From contig CAJXUK010000008.1 in the NCBI GenBank assembly GCA_913061435.1, positions 32,375-96,374 of the forward strand: 64,000 bases of DNA, read 5' to 3'. How positions within the stretch are numbered: the stretch's first letter is position 1; each line of letters starts with the position of its first letter. A program made the translations under genes and the position numbers. Positions 52,453 to 61,998 of the stretch are shown in pieces. The notes under the pieces are model-generated. The model was not told the origin of the DNA. It searched no databases and was given only the letters and a program-made list of their open reading frames with translations. This DNA is from an uncultured Thalassolituus sp. (GTDB taxonomy: Bacteria > Pseudomonadota > Gammaproteobacteria > Pseudomonadales > Oceanobacteraceae).

Positions 52453-53592
52453 TTAATCGCCGTCGGTAAAATTCAAACCCAGCTCAGCCCCTAAAGCATC
52501 GGGTAGCTCACGCTTGAAATTACCGTCTAATGAAGAAGAAAAGCTCTTAAAGTTGGTTGTATTTTTATCGCTAATCGATTGCTTAAAAAATTCCATATTC
52601 TCTTTAAGGGTGTTTATATTGGCGTCATACCCATTATCCATCATCTGGTAGAGAGAAAGACTGGTTTTGTCAGTACCTGCTAAGAATTCTTGCAAGCTCG
52701 TTTGCGTATGCTCAAGGGCTTGCCAAACCGAGTTAGAAAGCTGGGCAGATTGGGTCGTAATATTGCGCTTGCTTAAAAAATCTAAATGCTGCTGTGTGCT
52801 CACGACTAAGCGCGTAAACGCAGGAGTACCCGTGCCATCAATATCATTACTTTCTGTGAAGGTACTTTCTAATTGTTTATTCACTAATAAACCGCGATAG
52901 CCAATGCCGGTTTCACGATAATCTTTGTGCCATGCGTTATTAATAATGGCTACGCGACGATTTAGCTCGTTTGCTTGGCCAGTTAGAATGTCGCATTTAC
53001 GCGGAGTATTTTGATATTCAGAAGTGATATCGGCTGTTAATTGAGATTGGTATTGAGAGCCAGAACCACTGGTCTCAAATAACAAAACTTCCAGCGCTAA
53101 TAAACCGACTTTATTAAAACTTTTTGTAGAAAAAACAGCTGAATTGATGTCGTAATTATCCGCCAGCAGCGTTGCAATATCAGAGCGCACCGTGGAGGTA
53201 GAGTCATTTCCGCGTTGGCGATAAGAATCGATATACCAAAATGCCTCGGCGGTTAAAAAATCTGGGCTTGTCAGCGGCCCTAATAAATACGGCGATAACT
53301 TAAACCAAGCATTATTGGTGGTTATCCACTGGGCTTGTAATGCTAGGAGGTCATTTTCAGCTTTAGTTGTAGAGTCGCAAAAAGACGCGGTTAAATTGAA
53401 CAGTGTGTCTGTTTCTTGCAAAAAAGAATCCAACGCAGGGGTCACGGTGTTATCAACAATCTCTGCAATGGCAATATCGATTTCAGTTTTGGCTGTTGTG
53501 CTGCTAGACGAAGTTTCTGTATAACAAGCCGTTAGTAACGACGTGATACACAACAGACTTAATGTTTGTGCTAAAGATAATAAAGTTTTCAT
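52453..53592 (-). CDS. Imelysin-family lipoprotein with degenerate GxHxxE
   Basis: Lipobox SLLTACYT; VGLLALEVLLFE at the motif position; in cluster with di-haem protein and DUF1513 protein. Confidence 0.82.
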   Translation of the reverse strand: MKTLLSLAQTLSLLCITSLLTACYTETSSSSTTAKTEIDIAIAEIVDNTVTPALDSFLQETDTLFNLTASFCDSTTKAENDLLALQAQWITTNNAWFKLSPYLLGPLTSPDFLTAEAFWYIDSYRQRGNDSTSTVRSDIATLLADNYDINSAVFSTKSFNKVGLLALEVLLFETSGSGSQYQSQLTADITSEYQNTPRKCDILTGQANELNRRVAIINNAWHKDYRETGIGYRGLLVNKQLESTFTESNDIDGTGTPAFTRLVVSTQQHLDFLSKRNITTQSAQLSNSVWQALEHTQTSLQEFLAGTDKTSLSLYQMMDNGYDANINTLKENMEFFKQSISDKNTTNFKSFSSSLDGNFKRELPDALGAELGLNFTDGD

Positions 53593-53604
53593 GGCGATAC
53601 TCTT

Positions 53605-53651
53605 TGTGTAAATGAGCTGTTGTGTAAATGAGCTGTTTCTAAATGAACTGT
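53605..53651. repeat. Short 16-bp tandem repeat upstream of the imelysin gene
   Basis: tgtgtaaatgagctgt twice (53605-53620, 53621-53636), then degenerate ttctaaatgaactgt. Confidence 0.9.
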
Positions 53652-53669
53652 TAAAGGTTATGTACTAAT

Positions 53670-54863
53670 TTATGCATTAACAGGTGGTTTTTTAGAAAGC
53701 CTCGTAGATAGCATATGGTTATCCCAGCTCACATTTTGAAACGCCAGTCGTTTATCAACATTTTCTTGCAGCGTGCGTGAATTAATTTGGCGAATTTTAC
53801 CTGCTGAGTTCGATAAAACAAAAGACTGATTATCTTGGCTCACCGCTAACCCGCACACATCATGAAAGGCGTGATAACCCTGCAGGGAAAGATCGTCTAA
53901 ATGCCAAAATAGCGCCAAATCACCTTTGGGGCTGGTAAAGGCAGCGATACGAGACGCACTATTAATCGCCACGCTGCCCATATAATCATGCAACTGATGG
54001 GTTAAGTTTTTAGGGGCGTTTAATACTTGAATGTCTTGGCCGGGCTTTTGAATAGCCGCCAACGGCGTGAGTGCGTCGTTATCCATAGCTTTGCGCTGAA
54101 CCTGTAAGCCCATGGCAACAGTGCCATCGGTGGCCACATCAATATGGCGAATACTGGCCTTGGCTTCGGGAACCGTATGCTCGCTAATAAGTTCACCGTT
54201 GCGGCTATCAATATAGGTGAGCGTTGAGCGCATCGTATCGAGGTTTAATACCTTTCGACCAGAATCAGGGTGGGTTAATAAGCCGCCATTGGCGATGACA
54301 AGTGTTTGTCCGTCTGGCATTAGTTTGACTTCGTGAGGGCCAATCCCATAGCTACTAAATTCGGTCACTTGCTCTAAAGTATTGGCATCACGCACGGTGA
54401 TTTTACCTTCACCGGTGCTGATCGATGACTCGGTGCAATACAGCCATTGGCCATCGGCGCTGTAACAACCGTGACCTTGCATGTAGCGATCGTTAAGGCT
54501 GTGAAAGCGGCCATCGATTTCACCGGATTCGGTATTTAAACGAATACCATGAGTGCCAGGGCGGCGAGAGAACATCACCACTTGCTCGGGTTTTGCTGGG
54601 TTTTGGCATAAGCCATGGCCACGAAACACAGAGAGTTGTTGCGCGCTGGATTCTGCATTGGGGTTCACCCAGCCCAAGCTATAAGTATCTTTGTGGCGAC
54701 CTTGGGCCGATAGCCATAATTCTTGGTTAGCGCTCGCGTTGTTAGACCTGTTATACCGTGCAATGCCGGCTGCACCCGCACCTAAACCGAGCACACCAGA
54801 AGCGAATAACGTTTTAGTTGTTAAGACTTTATTAAAGGTACGGCGGGATATTTTTTTATTCAT
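53670..54863 (-). CDS. DUF1513 family protein with predicted Tat signal
   Basis: N-terminal SRRTFNKVL followed by hydrophobic segment; beta-propeller-like repeats; FRGHGLCQNPAKPEQVVMFSRRPGTHG. Confidence 0.85.
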   Translation of the reverse strand: MNKKISRRTFNKVLTTKTLFASGVLGLGAGAAGIARYNRSNNASANQELWLSAQGRHKDTYSLGWVNPNAESSAQQLSVFRGHGLCQNPAKPEQVVMFSRRPGTHGIRLNTESGEIDGRFHSLNDRYMQGHGCYSADGQWLYCTESSISTGEGKITVRDANTLEQVTEFSSYGIGPHEVKLMPDGQTLVIANGGLLTHPDSGRKVLNLDTMRSTLTYIDSRNGELISEHTVPEAKASIRHIDVATDGTVAMGLQVQRKAMDNDALTPLAAIQKPGQDIQVLNAPKNLTHQLHDYMGSVAINSASRIAAFTSPKGDLALFWHLDDLSLQGYHAFHDVCGLAVSQDNQSFVLSNSAGKIRQINSRTLQENVDKRLAFQNVSWDNHMLSTRLSKKPPVNA

Positions 54864-54871
54864 CTTTTGAC

Positions 54872-56404
54872 CTATAAGGAATTCACAAACTTAAGCAGAC
54901 GTTCCCGGTCTTGTTTGTTTAATTGTATAAAACGGTTTTTGGCGAGTTCGGCTTCTCCGCCGTGCCATAAAATCGCTTCTTCAACCGTGCGTGCACGGCC
55001 ATCGTGTAATAACGTCGACATGCCATTTACTTGCGCTAATAAACCAATGCCCCACAGCGGTGGCGTTCGCCATTCATTGCCGGTGGCTAAAAAGTCTGGG
55101 CGGTTATCAGCCAGCTCTGGCCCCATGTCATGTAATAAAAAGTCGCTATACGGCCAAATTATTTGCTGTGACAAATGCGGAAACTCGCTGCTTTTTTGTG
55201 TGGTGAAACTCGGGTTGTGGCATTGATGACAGCCGCTTTGATAAAACAATTCGCGCCCTGCCAGCACGTCTTTATGCTTGGGTGTGCGTCTGATAACTGG
55301 CGCTAAATTACGATTAAAATTCACTACTAATTTTAATAAATGGTCTGGCAGTTCTACGCCTTCGTCATCATTGCCATTAGGCATATTCAAGCAAGTAGGC
55401 TGCAAATCGGTACAAGGCTGGTGGGGCTCTAGTGAATTGGTAATACCTAAATCGTTAGTAAACGCACCGGCCACAATCATTTCTAATGTCGGCTTATTAG
55501 CTTTTAAACCAAAACGGCCAATTTCAGTACGCTGGGTTTCGACATTCCAAACTTGGTTTGGGCGGCCAGAAATACCATCTTGATTGCCATCGTTTTCATC
55601 GCTGAGTGCTAAAATATCGTCATCGTTAATTAAACTAATTAAGCCCATGCCATGAATCATGGGTGCAACTCTGACACTGAATACGGCACCGTCATTCATG
55701 TCGCCGTAGCCTAAATATTTAAAATCCAACTTAGGAAAACGCAAATTGATTTGGCTTTGGTCGGGGTAGGTGAATACTTTCTCTTGCCAATTAATGTGAA
55801 TATACGCCTCTGGCGCGACATCGTGTTTTAGTACCCCAGGTTTTTGTGAATGCCTAAGTTGATGCGCTAAAGAAATAGATTGGCTTTGAATTTGATCGCC
55901 ATACACAGGGTGTGGAAGATGACCAGATGTTTTCAGTTTTTGAATTTTCTCTACCTCATCGAGTGGTGAAAACTCTGGCAAAATACTTAAACGCACCAAG
56001 GTGCTTGTTAGTGGTGTTTTATTATCGGCGGGAACAAACCCTTTGCCGCCTTTTATGTGGCAGGTTAAACACGTGCGAGCATTATAAATGGGGCCCAAAC
56101 CATCGCGCGCAAAAGTAATGGTGGGTGCTTTTACCCAAGGTTGATTGGCTAGCGCTTTACCCGCGTGAAAATCGGGCCTTTGGTCATTATTGATATTAGC
56201 AGCAGGTAACTGAAAACTGGGAAACGGCTTGTATGAAACACTGCTATCGCCACCGGGATTATTTTCGGCGGCGTTAATGGTAGGCGCTATTAATTCTGTA
56301 GGGTTTGCTCGTTGAGCATCACAAGCGATAAGTAAAAAACTGAGTATAACTGTAATTAATAGAGGCATAATTAATAGCGGCATAATAAATGGTTTAAAAC
56401 CCAA
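54872..56404 (-). CDS. DUF1111 di-haem oxidoreductase-like protein
   Basis: Haem motifs CLTCH and CHQCH; HGMGLISLINDDDILALSDENDGNQDGISGRPN. Confidence 0.92.
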   Translation of the reverse strand: MGFKPFIMPLLIMPLLITVILSFLLIACDAQRANPTELIAPTINAAENNPGGDSSVSYKPFPSFQLPAANINNDQRPDFHAGKALANQPWVKAPTITFARDGLGPIYNARTCLTCHIKGGKGFVPADNKTPLTSTLVRLSILPEFSPLDEVEKIQKLKTSGHLPHPVYGDQIQSQSISLAHQLRHSQKPGVLKHDVAPEAYIHINWQEKVFTYPDQSQINLRFPKLDFKYLGYGDMNDGAVFSVRVAPMIHGMGLISLINDDDILALSDENDGNQDGISGRPNQVWNVETQRTEIGRFGLKANKPTLEMIVAGAFTNDLGITNSLEPHQPCTDLQPTCLNMPNGNDDEGVELPDHLLKLVVNFNRNLAPVIRRTPKHKDVLAGRELFYQSGCHQCHNPSFTTQKSSEFPHLSQQIIWPYSDFLLHDMGPELADNRPDFLATGNEWRTPPLWGIGLLAQVNGMSTLLHDGRARTVEEAILWHGGEAELAKNRFIQLNKQDRERLLKFVNSL

Positions 56405-56427
56405 ATTAATATTGAAAAAATTAAAGC

Positions 56428-56454
56428 AGAAAGCCGAGCAGGGCTCGGCTTTCT
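56428..56454 (-). terminator. Strong intercistronic hairpin (attenuator or stability element)
   Basis: Perfect 12-bp stem AGAAAGCCGAGC / GCTCGGCTTTCT with 3-nt loop between imelysin and di-haem genes. Confidence 0.7.
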
Positions 56455-56491
56455 AATTCAATGAAATCCTTTTGATTGAATTAGTAGACTG

Positions 56492-58054
56492 CTAACATTC
56501 ATTTAATGGGTTTTGCGTATCACAAGATGAAGCTTCTTCATCTACAACCGTGCCTAATCCCAGCTTGTCTGCTACGGTTTGCAACAAACGCGCTTGAGAA
56601 TTTAATGAGGTAATTGTTTTTGCAACATCACTCTCGGCTGTTTGGTTGGCTTTCATAATTAATACATCAAATGGCGTGCCTGCACGGGCAGAAGCATCGA
56701 TGGCTTTGTAGTTAGTTTCAGTTAAGTCTAAAGCCGCTTTGGTGTCAGTAACGATACTTGTTAAGCCAATTTCTGTTAGGTAATCATTAATACCGTAGCC
56801 ATCAACTGCCGTATTTCCAGTACTTACTTGGTTAGGAGTTGTTGGATCTAAATCGTGATCATAACCCGCATATTTACCATAGAAGCTGTTCGAAACACCT
56901 TCTGCATTTAACCAAATATCACGGTGAGTATTGTCAGAAAAACAAGAATGTTCATCTTCTTGAGAGTTTGCTGAAAAAGCAATCTGCATACGTTCACCGG
57001 CTAGTTCACTTTCTGATAAGGTACCCATGCCAAACAAGATTTCAGTAATCTTTTTCTTAGCATCGGCTTCGTTGTCAATGGTCGTGAACTGGTCACGGTA
57101 GTTGCCGTCAATGCCGTCAATGCCGTCTTTCCAGCCAGCTTGCACAGCTTCAAGGTCAGCAATTAGTTTATCAACAGCGACTTCTAAAAATTGGTGGCGA
57201 CGATGAGAAAGCTCGGTTGAATCATAAGTTTCACCACTTGCAATACCAGGAATAAAGTCTTCGATAGGACGTTGGCCGCCTGCTGCTAAATTATTCGCAC
57301 CAAATGTTTTAACAGCATTATCTCGGTCATCACCTTTAGTTACGGCAGCACTATTATTTAAATCCTGACCCCACAATAAAAATTCAATGGCATGATAGCC
57401 CGCAATCACATCGTGCTCATCGTCTGCAGTCGCGGTATTGGCCAATAAGTCAGCATCAATAACGATATTAGTATTACCAATAATGTTGTTGGATTGATCA
57501 TTTTGAGCTTGAGTTGCCGTTATAGCACCACCACCGTTAATACCAGCTTGGTTAGCCGTGACACCTACTTGATCATCACCAAAATCAGCCTTTTCGTTAG
57601 GACCAGTTGTAGTACCAGCTATGTTTGTTTCAACATAATCAATCAAGGCTTCACCTAAAGGCCAAGCATTGATATCACCTTCTGGACCATCTTCGCTTGC
57701 ATAATCCGTTGAATCGATTGGGCTGTTACGGAAACGATAAACTTCAGTTTGTCCGTAAGGCTCGCGAGAAACCAACCATGCTTTCTTTGCCGCTTCTAAA
57801 TTTGCTTCAGTAGGATCATTTTTAAACGTAGTTAAAGCGGTTTTTAGTGCTTTAGCTGTTTCTACGGAATCGGTATAGGCTGCATAAGCGATATCAGCGT
57901 TTGTATCTAAAACTAGCTGTGCTTTTTCTATGTTGATCGCAGGAGTCGACGAGTTTGCGTTTGCGTTAGAATCGCTGCTACTGCTGCTTCCACCGCAGGC
58001 AATTAAAAAAGAGGTTGAGGCTATGCAGGCAGCTAGCTTTAAAGATTTCATCAC
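56492..58054 (-). CDS. Imelysin family (IrpA-like) lipoprotein
   Basis: Lipobox FLIACGGSSSSS; GYHAIEFLLWGQDLN. Confidence 0.92.
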   Translation of the reverse strand: MMKSLKLAACIASTSFLIACGGSSSSSDSNANANSSTPAINIEKAQLVLDTNADIAYAAYTDSVETAKALKTALTTFKNDPTEANLEAAKKAWLVSREPYGQTEVYRFRNSPIDSTDYASEDGPEGDINAWPLGEALIDYVETNIAGTTTGPNEKADFGDDQVGVTANQAGINGGGAITATQAQNDQSNNIIGNTNIVIDADLLANTATADDEHDVIAGYHAIEFLLWGQDLNNSAAVTKGDDRDNAVKTFGANNLAAGGQRPIEDFIPGIASGETYDSTELSHRRHQFLEVAVDKLIADLEAVQAGWKDGIDGIDGNYRDQFTTIDNEADAKKKITEILFGMGTLSESELAGERMQIAFSANSQEDEHSCFSDNTHRDIWLNAEGVSNSFYGKYAGYDHDLDPTTPNQVSTGNTAVDGYGINDYLTEIGLTSIVTDTKAALDLTETNYKAIDASARAGTPFDVLIMKANQTAESDVAKTITSLNSQARLLQTVADKLGLGTVVDEEASSCDTQNPLNEC

Positions 58055-58131
58055 TTAAGTTCCTTTGTTAATTTTTTACACAAGTAGGACAAAAACCTAC
58101 CCTTAATTACTTTTTCGCATCCTAATGCCAA

Positions 58132-58146
58132 TGATAACGATTTGCA
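58132..58146. promoter_or_regulatory. Weak second Fur-like site
   Basis: TGATAACGATTTGCA, partial match to TGATAATNATTATCA. Confidence 0.35.
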
Positions 58147-58160
58147 ATAGCTTTATTAAA

Positions 58161-58175
58161 TGATAATTATTATTA
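58161..58175. promoter_or_regulatory. Candidate Fur box in divergent promoter
   Basis: TGATAATTATTATTA, one mismatch to the 7-1-7 Fur motif TGATAATNATTATCA. Confidence 0.75.
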
Positions 58176-58274
58176 TTGCCAATGGGTAAAAAAAGAGTAA
58201 GATGCACATTTTTAGTCCGCTATATCGTTAATTTATCGATAAGCTGGGTAGGTGATTGGGTGAATAAAGCCGTG

Positions 58275-59579
58275 ATGAAATTAATTGAATTTGAGCTGTC
58301 GCCGCGTTTTTTAATGACGCTACTCGCAATAACTTGTTTGGCTGGCTGTGGTGGCTCTGGGTCTTCATCTACGCCGGATGATGAAGTGCAACCGCTTCAG
58401 ACTAAGGCAGAGCTTGGCAAGTCCTTGTTTTTTGATAAGAGTCTTTCGTTCGATAGGACCCAATCATGCGCAACCTGTCATAACCCAGAAAAAAGCTTTG
58501 TTGATTCGAGGTCAAATAATTCAACGTTAGGTAGTTTGCCTGCAGCAGGGTCGTTGGGTGATGATCAATCATCGATTGGCGATCGTAATGCACCTACTGC
58601 GGCTTATGCCGCATTTAGCCCTAAATTTTATGAGGGCACACGACCTAGAGCAGCCAGCCAACAAACCAGTGGTATTGGTGACTACCAAGGCTTTTTAGGG
58701 GGTCAGTTTTTGGATGGTCGTGCTGCTAATTTACAAGCTCAGGCGGGTGGGCCACCGCTGAATCCGGTTGAAATGAATATGCCATCAAAAGCCGCGGTGG
58801 TGGATCGCCTGCTAGAGAACTCAGAATACGTGACGGCATTTGAAGACTTTTATGGTGTTGAAATATTCAACGATACAGAAGCCGCTTATGCAGCGATGAC
58901 CGAAAGTATTGCCGCATTCGAAAGCAAAGACAAAGAAACCTTTTATCCGTTTGATTCTAAGTACGATCGTTTTTTAGCGGGCGATTATACCTATTCACCC
59001 ATTTCTAAAGCGAGTTTGGGCAAGGCGCGCTTTTTCTCGTCGGACTTAACCTGTGCGGCATGTCACCAATTGCGTGAGCTGGGTAACAAGGGTGAAGTTT
59101 TTTCCAGTTTTGAATATCACAATATTGGTGTGCCAGTGAATACTAAGTTGCGCGAAGCTAATGGTGTGACCGCTTTGGATAACGGCTTATTCAATAACCC
59201 AGCGGTTAATAAAGATGAAAATCAAAAAGGCAAATTTAAAACCCCCATATTGCGCAATATCGCAGTAACCGCCCCTTACATGCACAACGGTATTTTTAAT
59301 GACTTAGAAACCGTAATTCATTTTTATCAACATGCAAAAGAAAAAGCTCTCAATATAAAAACCGGCGCAGCAATTGAAATTGTGAATAATCCAGAAACGG
59401 GTTTGCCTTGGGGGGATGCAGAAGTGAATCAGAATATCGAACATGACTTACTGGGTGGCAATGATATTAATCTTAATGACGCTGAAGTCGAAGCCATGGT
59501 GTGCTTTCTTATGTCGTTAACCGACGCTCGTTATGAACACTTATTAGACCCTGCAAAAGTTACGAGCTGCGGTTTGTAA
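58275..59579 (+). CDS. Di-haem cytochrome c peroxidase-like lipoprotein
   Basis: CATCH and CAACH haem motifs; lipobox ITCLAGCGGS; ATG 58275 preferred because the 58176 TTG lies next to the Fur box. Confidence 0.88.
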   Translation: MKLIEFELSPRFLMTLLAITCLAGCGGSGSSSTPDDEVQPLQTKAELGKSLFFDKSLSFDRTQSCATCHNPEKSFVDSRSNNSTLGSLPAAGSLGDDQSSIGDRNAPTAAYAAFSPKFYEGTRPRAASQQTSGIGDYQGFLGGQFLDGRAANLQAQAGGPPLNPVEMNMPSKAAVVDRLLENSEYVTAFEDFYGVEIFNDTEAAYAAMTESIAAFESKDKETFYPFDSKYDRFLAGDYTYSPISKASLGKARFFSSDLTCAACHQLRELGNKGEVFSSFEYHNIGVPVNTKLREANGVTALDNGLFNNPAVNKDENQKGKFKTPILRNIAVTAPYMHNGIFNDLETVIHFYQHAKEKALNIKTGAAIEIVNNPETGLPWGDAEVNQNIEHDLLGGNDINLNDAEVEAMVCFLMSLTDARYEHLLDPAKVTSCGL

Positions 59580-59637
59580 TTGTTAACCTTTGTTTCTTAA
59601 ACATTTTAGAAATTGACACAAAAATGGGATTGCCGTT

Positions 59638-61908
59638 TTGAATTTATCGCCTGCTGTACACTCTTTTTCAATCGCACTGGCTGCTAGTATCTTTGTGGTG
59701 CCTGCTACAACGGCATACGCAGAAAACAGTTTAGAACTGGATAATGTTTATATCACCGGCGGTAAAGACGAAATATTGCAAAAACCGGGTTCGGCTACCT
59801 TGGTTGATGATATTGCTTTAGAAGCCTTTGAATATACCGATATTCACCGCGTATTAAATGCCGTGCCGGGGGTAAACCTGCAAGAAGAAGACGGCTACGG
59901 TTTGCGCCCCAATATCGGTTTACGCGGTACTTCCCCCGAGCGCAGTAAAAAAATCACCGTGATGGAAGACGGTATTTTATCTGGCCCCGCGCCTTATTCT
60001 GCCCCCGCCGCGTATTACTTTCCTAATATTTCTCGCATGAGCGCGTTAGAAGTGTTTAAAGGTCCGTCAGCAATTCAATATGGCCCAGCAACCGTTGGCG
60101 GCGCGATTAATTTAGTCAGCCGTGAGATACCTTACGCGTCAGAAGGGGAGTTAGATGTTCAATACGGCAGCGATAACTTTCAGCGTTACAACGTATTTCA
60201 AGGGCAGCAAATTGATAATTTTGGTTATCTCATTGAAGGGCTTCGCGTTAGCGCCGATGGCTTTAAAGATTTGGATGGTAATAACGGTGACACGGGTTTT
60301 GTGCGCAACGATGTCAATTTAAAAACCAGCTGGCAGAGTTTGGGTGAAGTTAACCAGCTGTTTATATTGAAGCTAGGTTATGCCGATGAAGACTCCGACG
60401 AAACCTATTTAGGCTTGGCGCGCGATGATTTTGAAAGCGATCCTTATCGCCGTTATTCTGCATCGCAGTTCGATAATATGACGTGGGATCACCAGCAGTA
60501 TCAATTTACCCATATTGCAGAGTTCGGCAATTTTTTGGGCGGCTCTATTAGTAACGTTAAAGTCACTACCGATGTGTATCGCAATGAGTTTGATCGTGAT
60601 TGGTTTCGCTTGAGCGGCTTTGTTAGAGAAAAACAAACTGGCGGTGGTGATTTTACTTTGGTAAATATCTTAGCCAATCATAACGATAGTAATTACCAAC
60701 CTTATTACGATGTATTAACGGGCGCCGCTAGCTCAGGCTCGTCCCAGCAATTACGCATTGGTAATAATGGCCGTACCTTTATTTCTCAGGGTATTCAAAC
60801 ACGCTTAAACCAAGAGTTAAATTTACTGGGTTTATCACATTCGTTAGAGGTTGGGGTTCGTATTCATCAAGATCAAGTGAAGCGCCTACATACTGAGCAA
60901 AATTATAATACGTTGGCGGGTGGTGAATTACAGGCGGTCGCCGGAACGTTTAAAACCACCACGCGCAATCAAAATGATGCCTTAGCCTTGGCGGTTTATA
61001 TTCAAGATGAAATTACCATAAACGATACCGTGGTCAGCTTAGGTCTGCGTCATGAAAATATTGAGTCATCAAAAACGACTTATGGCGAGGTGACGGGCAT
61101 TAAAGAAGGCAAAAATACGTTAAGACAGTCGATTTTATTACCCGGAGTCGGCGTGTATTCGCAACTAACGGAAGACTTTGGTGTATTGGCGGGTGTGTAT
61201 AAGGGCTTTACCGCGGCAACCGCAAGTGAGGCGGGGAAAACCAAACCGGAAGAAAGTACCAACTTTGAATTGGGCTCACGTGTTTCTGGCAGCTTAGCTT
61301 TTGGCGGCCAAGCGGAAGTAATTGCGTTTTTAAATGACTACAGCGAGTTCAGCGGCACCTGTAGTTTTTCACAAGGGGCGTGTGATAGCAGCCAAACTGG
61401 TGAGCAAGCCAATGCCGGCAGTGCTCAGGTTTATGGCGTTGAGGCTAGCTGGAAAAAAGAAATGTTGCTGTCAGGCTTTACCTTGCCGGCGTTAATTAGC
61501 TATACCTTTAGCCATGGTGAATTTGGCGATCAGTTTGTGGATTCAACCGGTGCTTTTGGTGAAAAAGGGCAGGAGATTCAACAAGGTTATCGTATTGGTT
61601 ACTTACCCGAGCATCGCTTAAATGCACAGTTAGGTTTTGCTAAAGATAATTGGCGTTTAAATGCGTCGGTTTTGTATCAAAGCGATATGCGAAATGTGCC
61701 GGGTGAAGGTAGTATTGATAAAGGGGATTTAATTGCAGCGCACACTGTAGTTGATTTAAGCGCGTCGTATGATGTGCTATTAAACCTGCAAGTTTATTCA
61801 ACAATCGATAATATTTTAGATGAGCAATACGTTGCTGGGGTTAAGCCCTACGGTTTTCGCCCCGGTAAACCTCGCACAGTTCACTTAGGTGTTAGGTATG
61901 ACTTTTAG
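59638..61908 (+). CDS. TonB-dependent receptor, FecA-like without N-terminal signalling domain
   Basis: Signal peptide, plug GLRPNIGLRGTSPERSKKITVMEDGI, FKGPSAIQYGPATVGGAINLVSREIP, C-terminal YDF; TTG start. Confidence 0.88.
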   Translation: MNLSPAVHSFSIALAASIFVVPATTAYAENSLELDNVYITGGKDEILQKPGSATLVDDIALEAFEYTDIHRVLNAVPGVNLQEEDGYGLRPNIGLRGTSPERSKKITVMEDGILSGPAPYSAPAAYYFPNISRMSALEVFKGPSAIQYGPATVGGAINLVSREIPYASEGELDVQYGSDNFQRYNVFQGQQIDNFGYLIEGLRVSADGFKDLDGNNGDTGFVRNDVNLKTSWQSLGEVNQLFILKLGYADEDSDETYLGLARDDFESDPYRRYSASQFDNMTWDHQQYQFTHIAEFGNFLGGSISNVKVTTDVYRNEFDRDWFRLSGFVREKQTGGGDFTLVNILANHNDSNYQPYYDVLTGAASSGSSQQLRIGNNGRTFISQGIQTRLNQELNLLGLSHSLEVGVRIHQDQVKRLHTEQNYNTLAGGELQAVAGTFKTTTRNQNDALALAVYIQDEITINDTVVSLGLRHENIESSKTTYGEVTGIKEGKNTLRQSILLPGVGVYSQLTEDFGVLAGVYKGFTAATASEAGKTKPEESTNFELGSRVSGSLAFGGQAEVIAFLNDYSEFSGTCSFSQGACDSSQTGEQANAGSAQVYGVEASWKKEMLLSGFTLPALISYTFSHGEFGDQFVDSTGAFGEKGQEIQQGYRIGYLPEHRLNAQLGFAKDNWRLNASVLYQSDMRNVPGEGSIDKGDLIAAHTVVDLSASYDVLLNLQVYSTIDNILDEQYVAGVKPYGFRPGKPRTVHLGVRYDF

Positions 61909-61948
61909 GTGTTAGCTTTGCCCCTTAGCTGTTAACATTTAAGCGTTC

Positions 61949-61984
61949 AAAAGCCATTATTTGTTTGAATAATGGCTTTTTTTA
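61949..61984 (+). terminator. Intrinsic terminator after the TonB receptor
   Basis: Perfect 13-bp stem AAAAGCCATTATT / AATAATGGCTTTT, 6-nt loop, T-tract. Confidence 0.9.
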
Positions 61985-61998
61985 TTTGTGGAGCGCCT

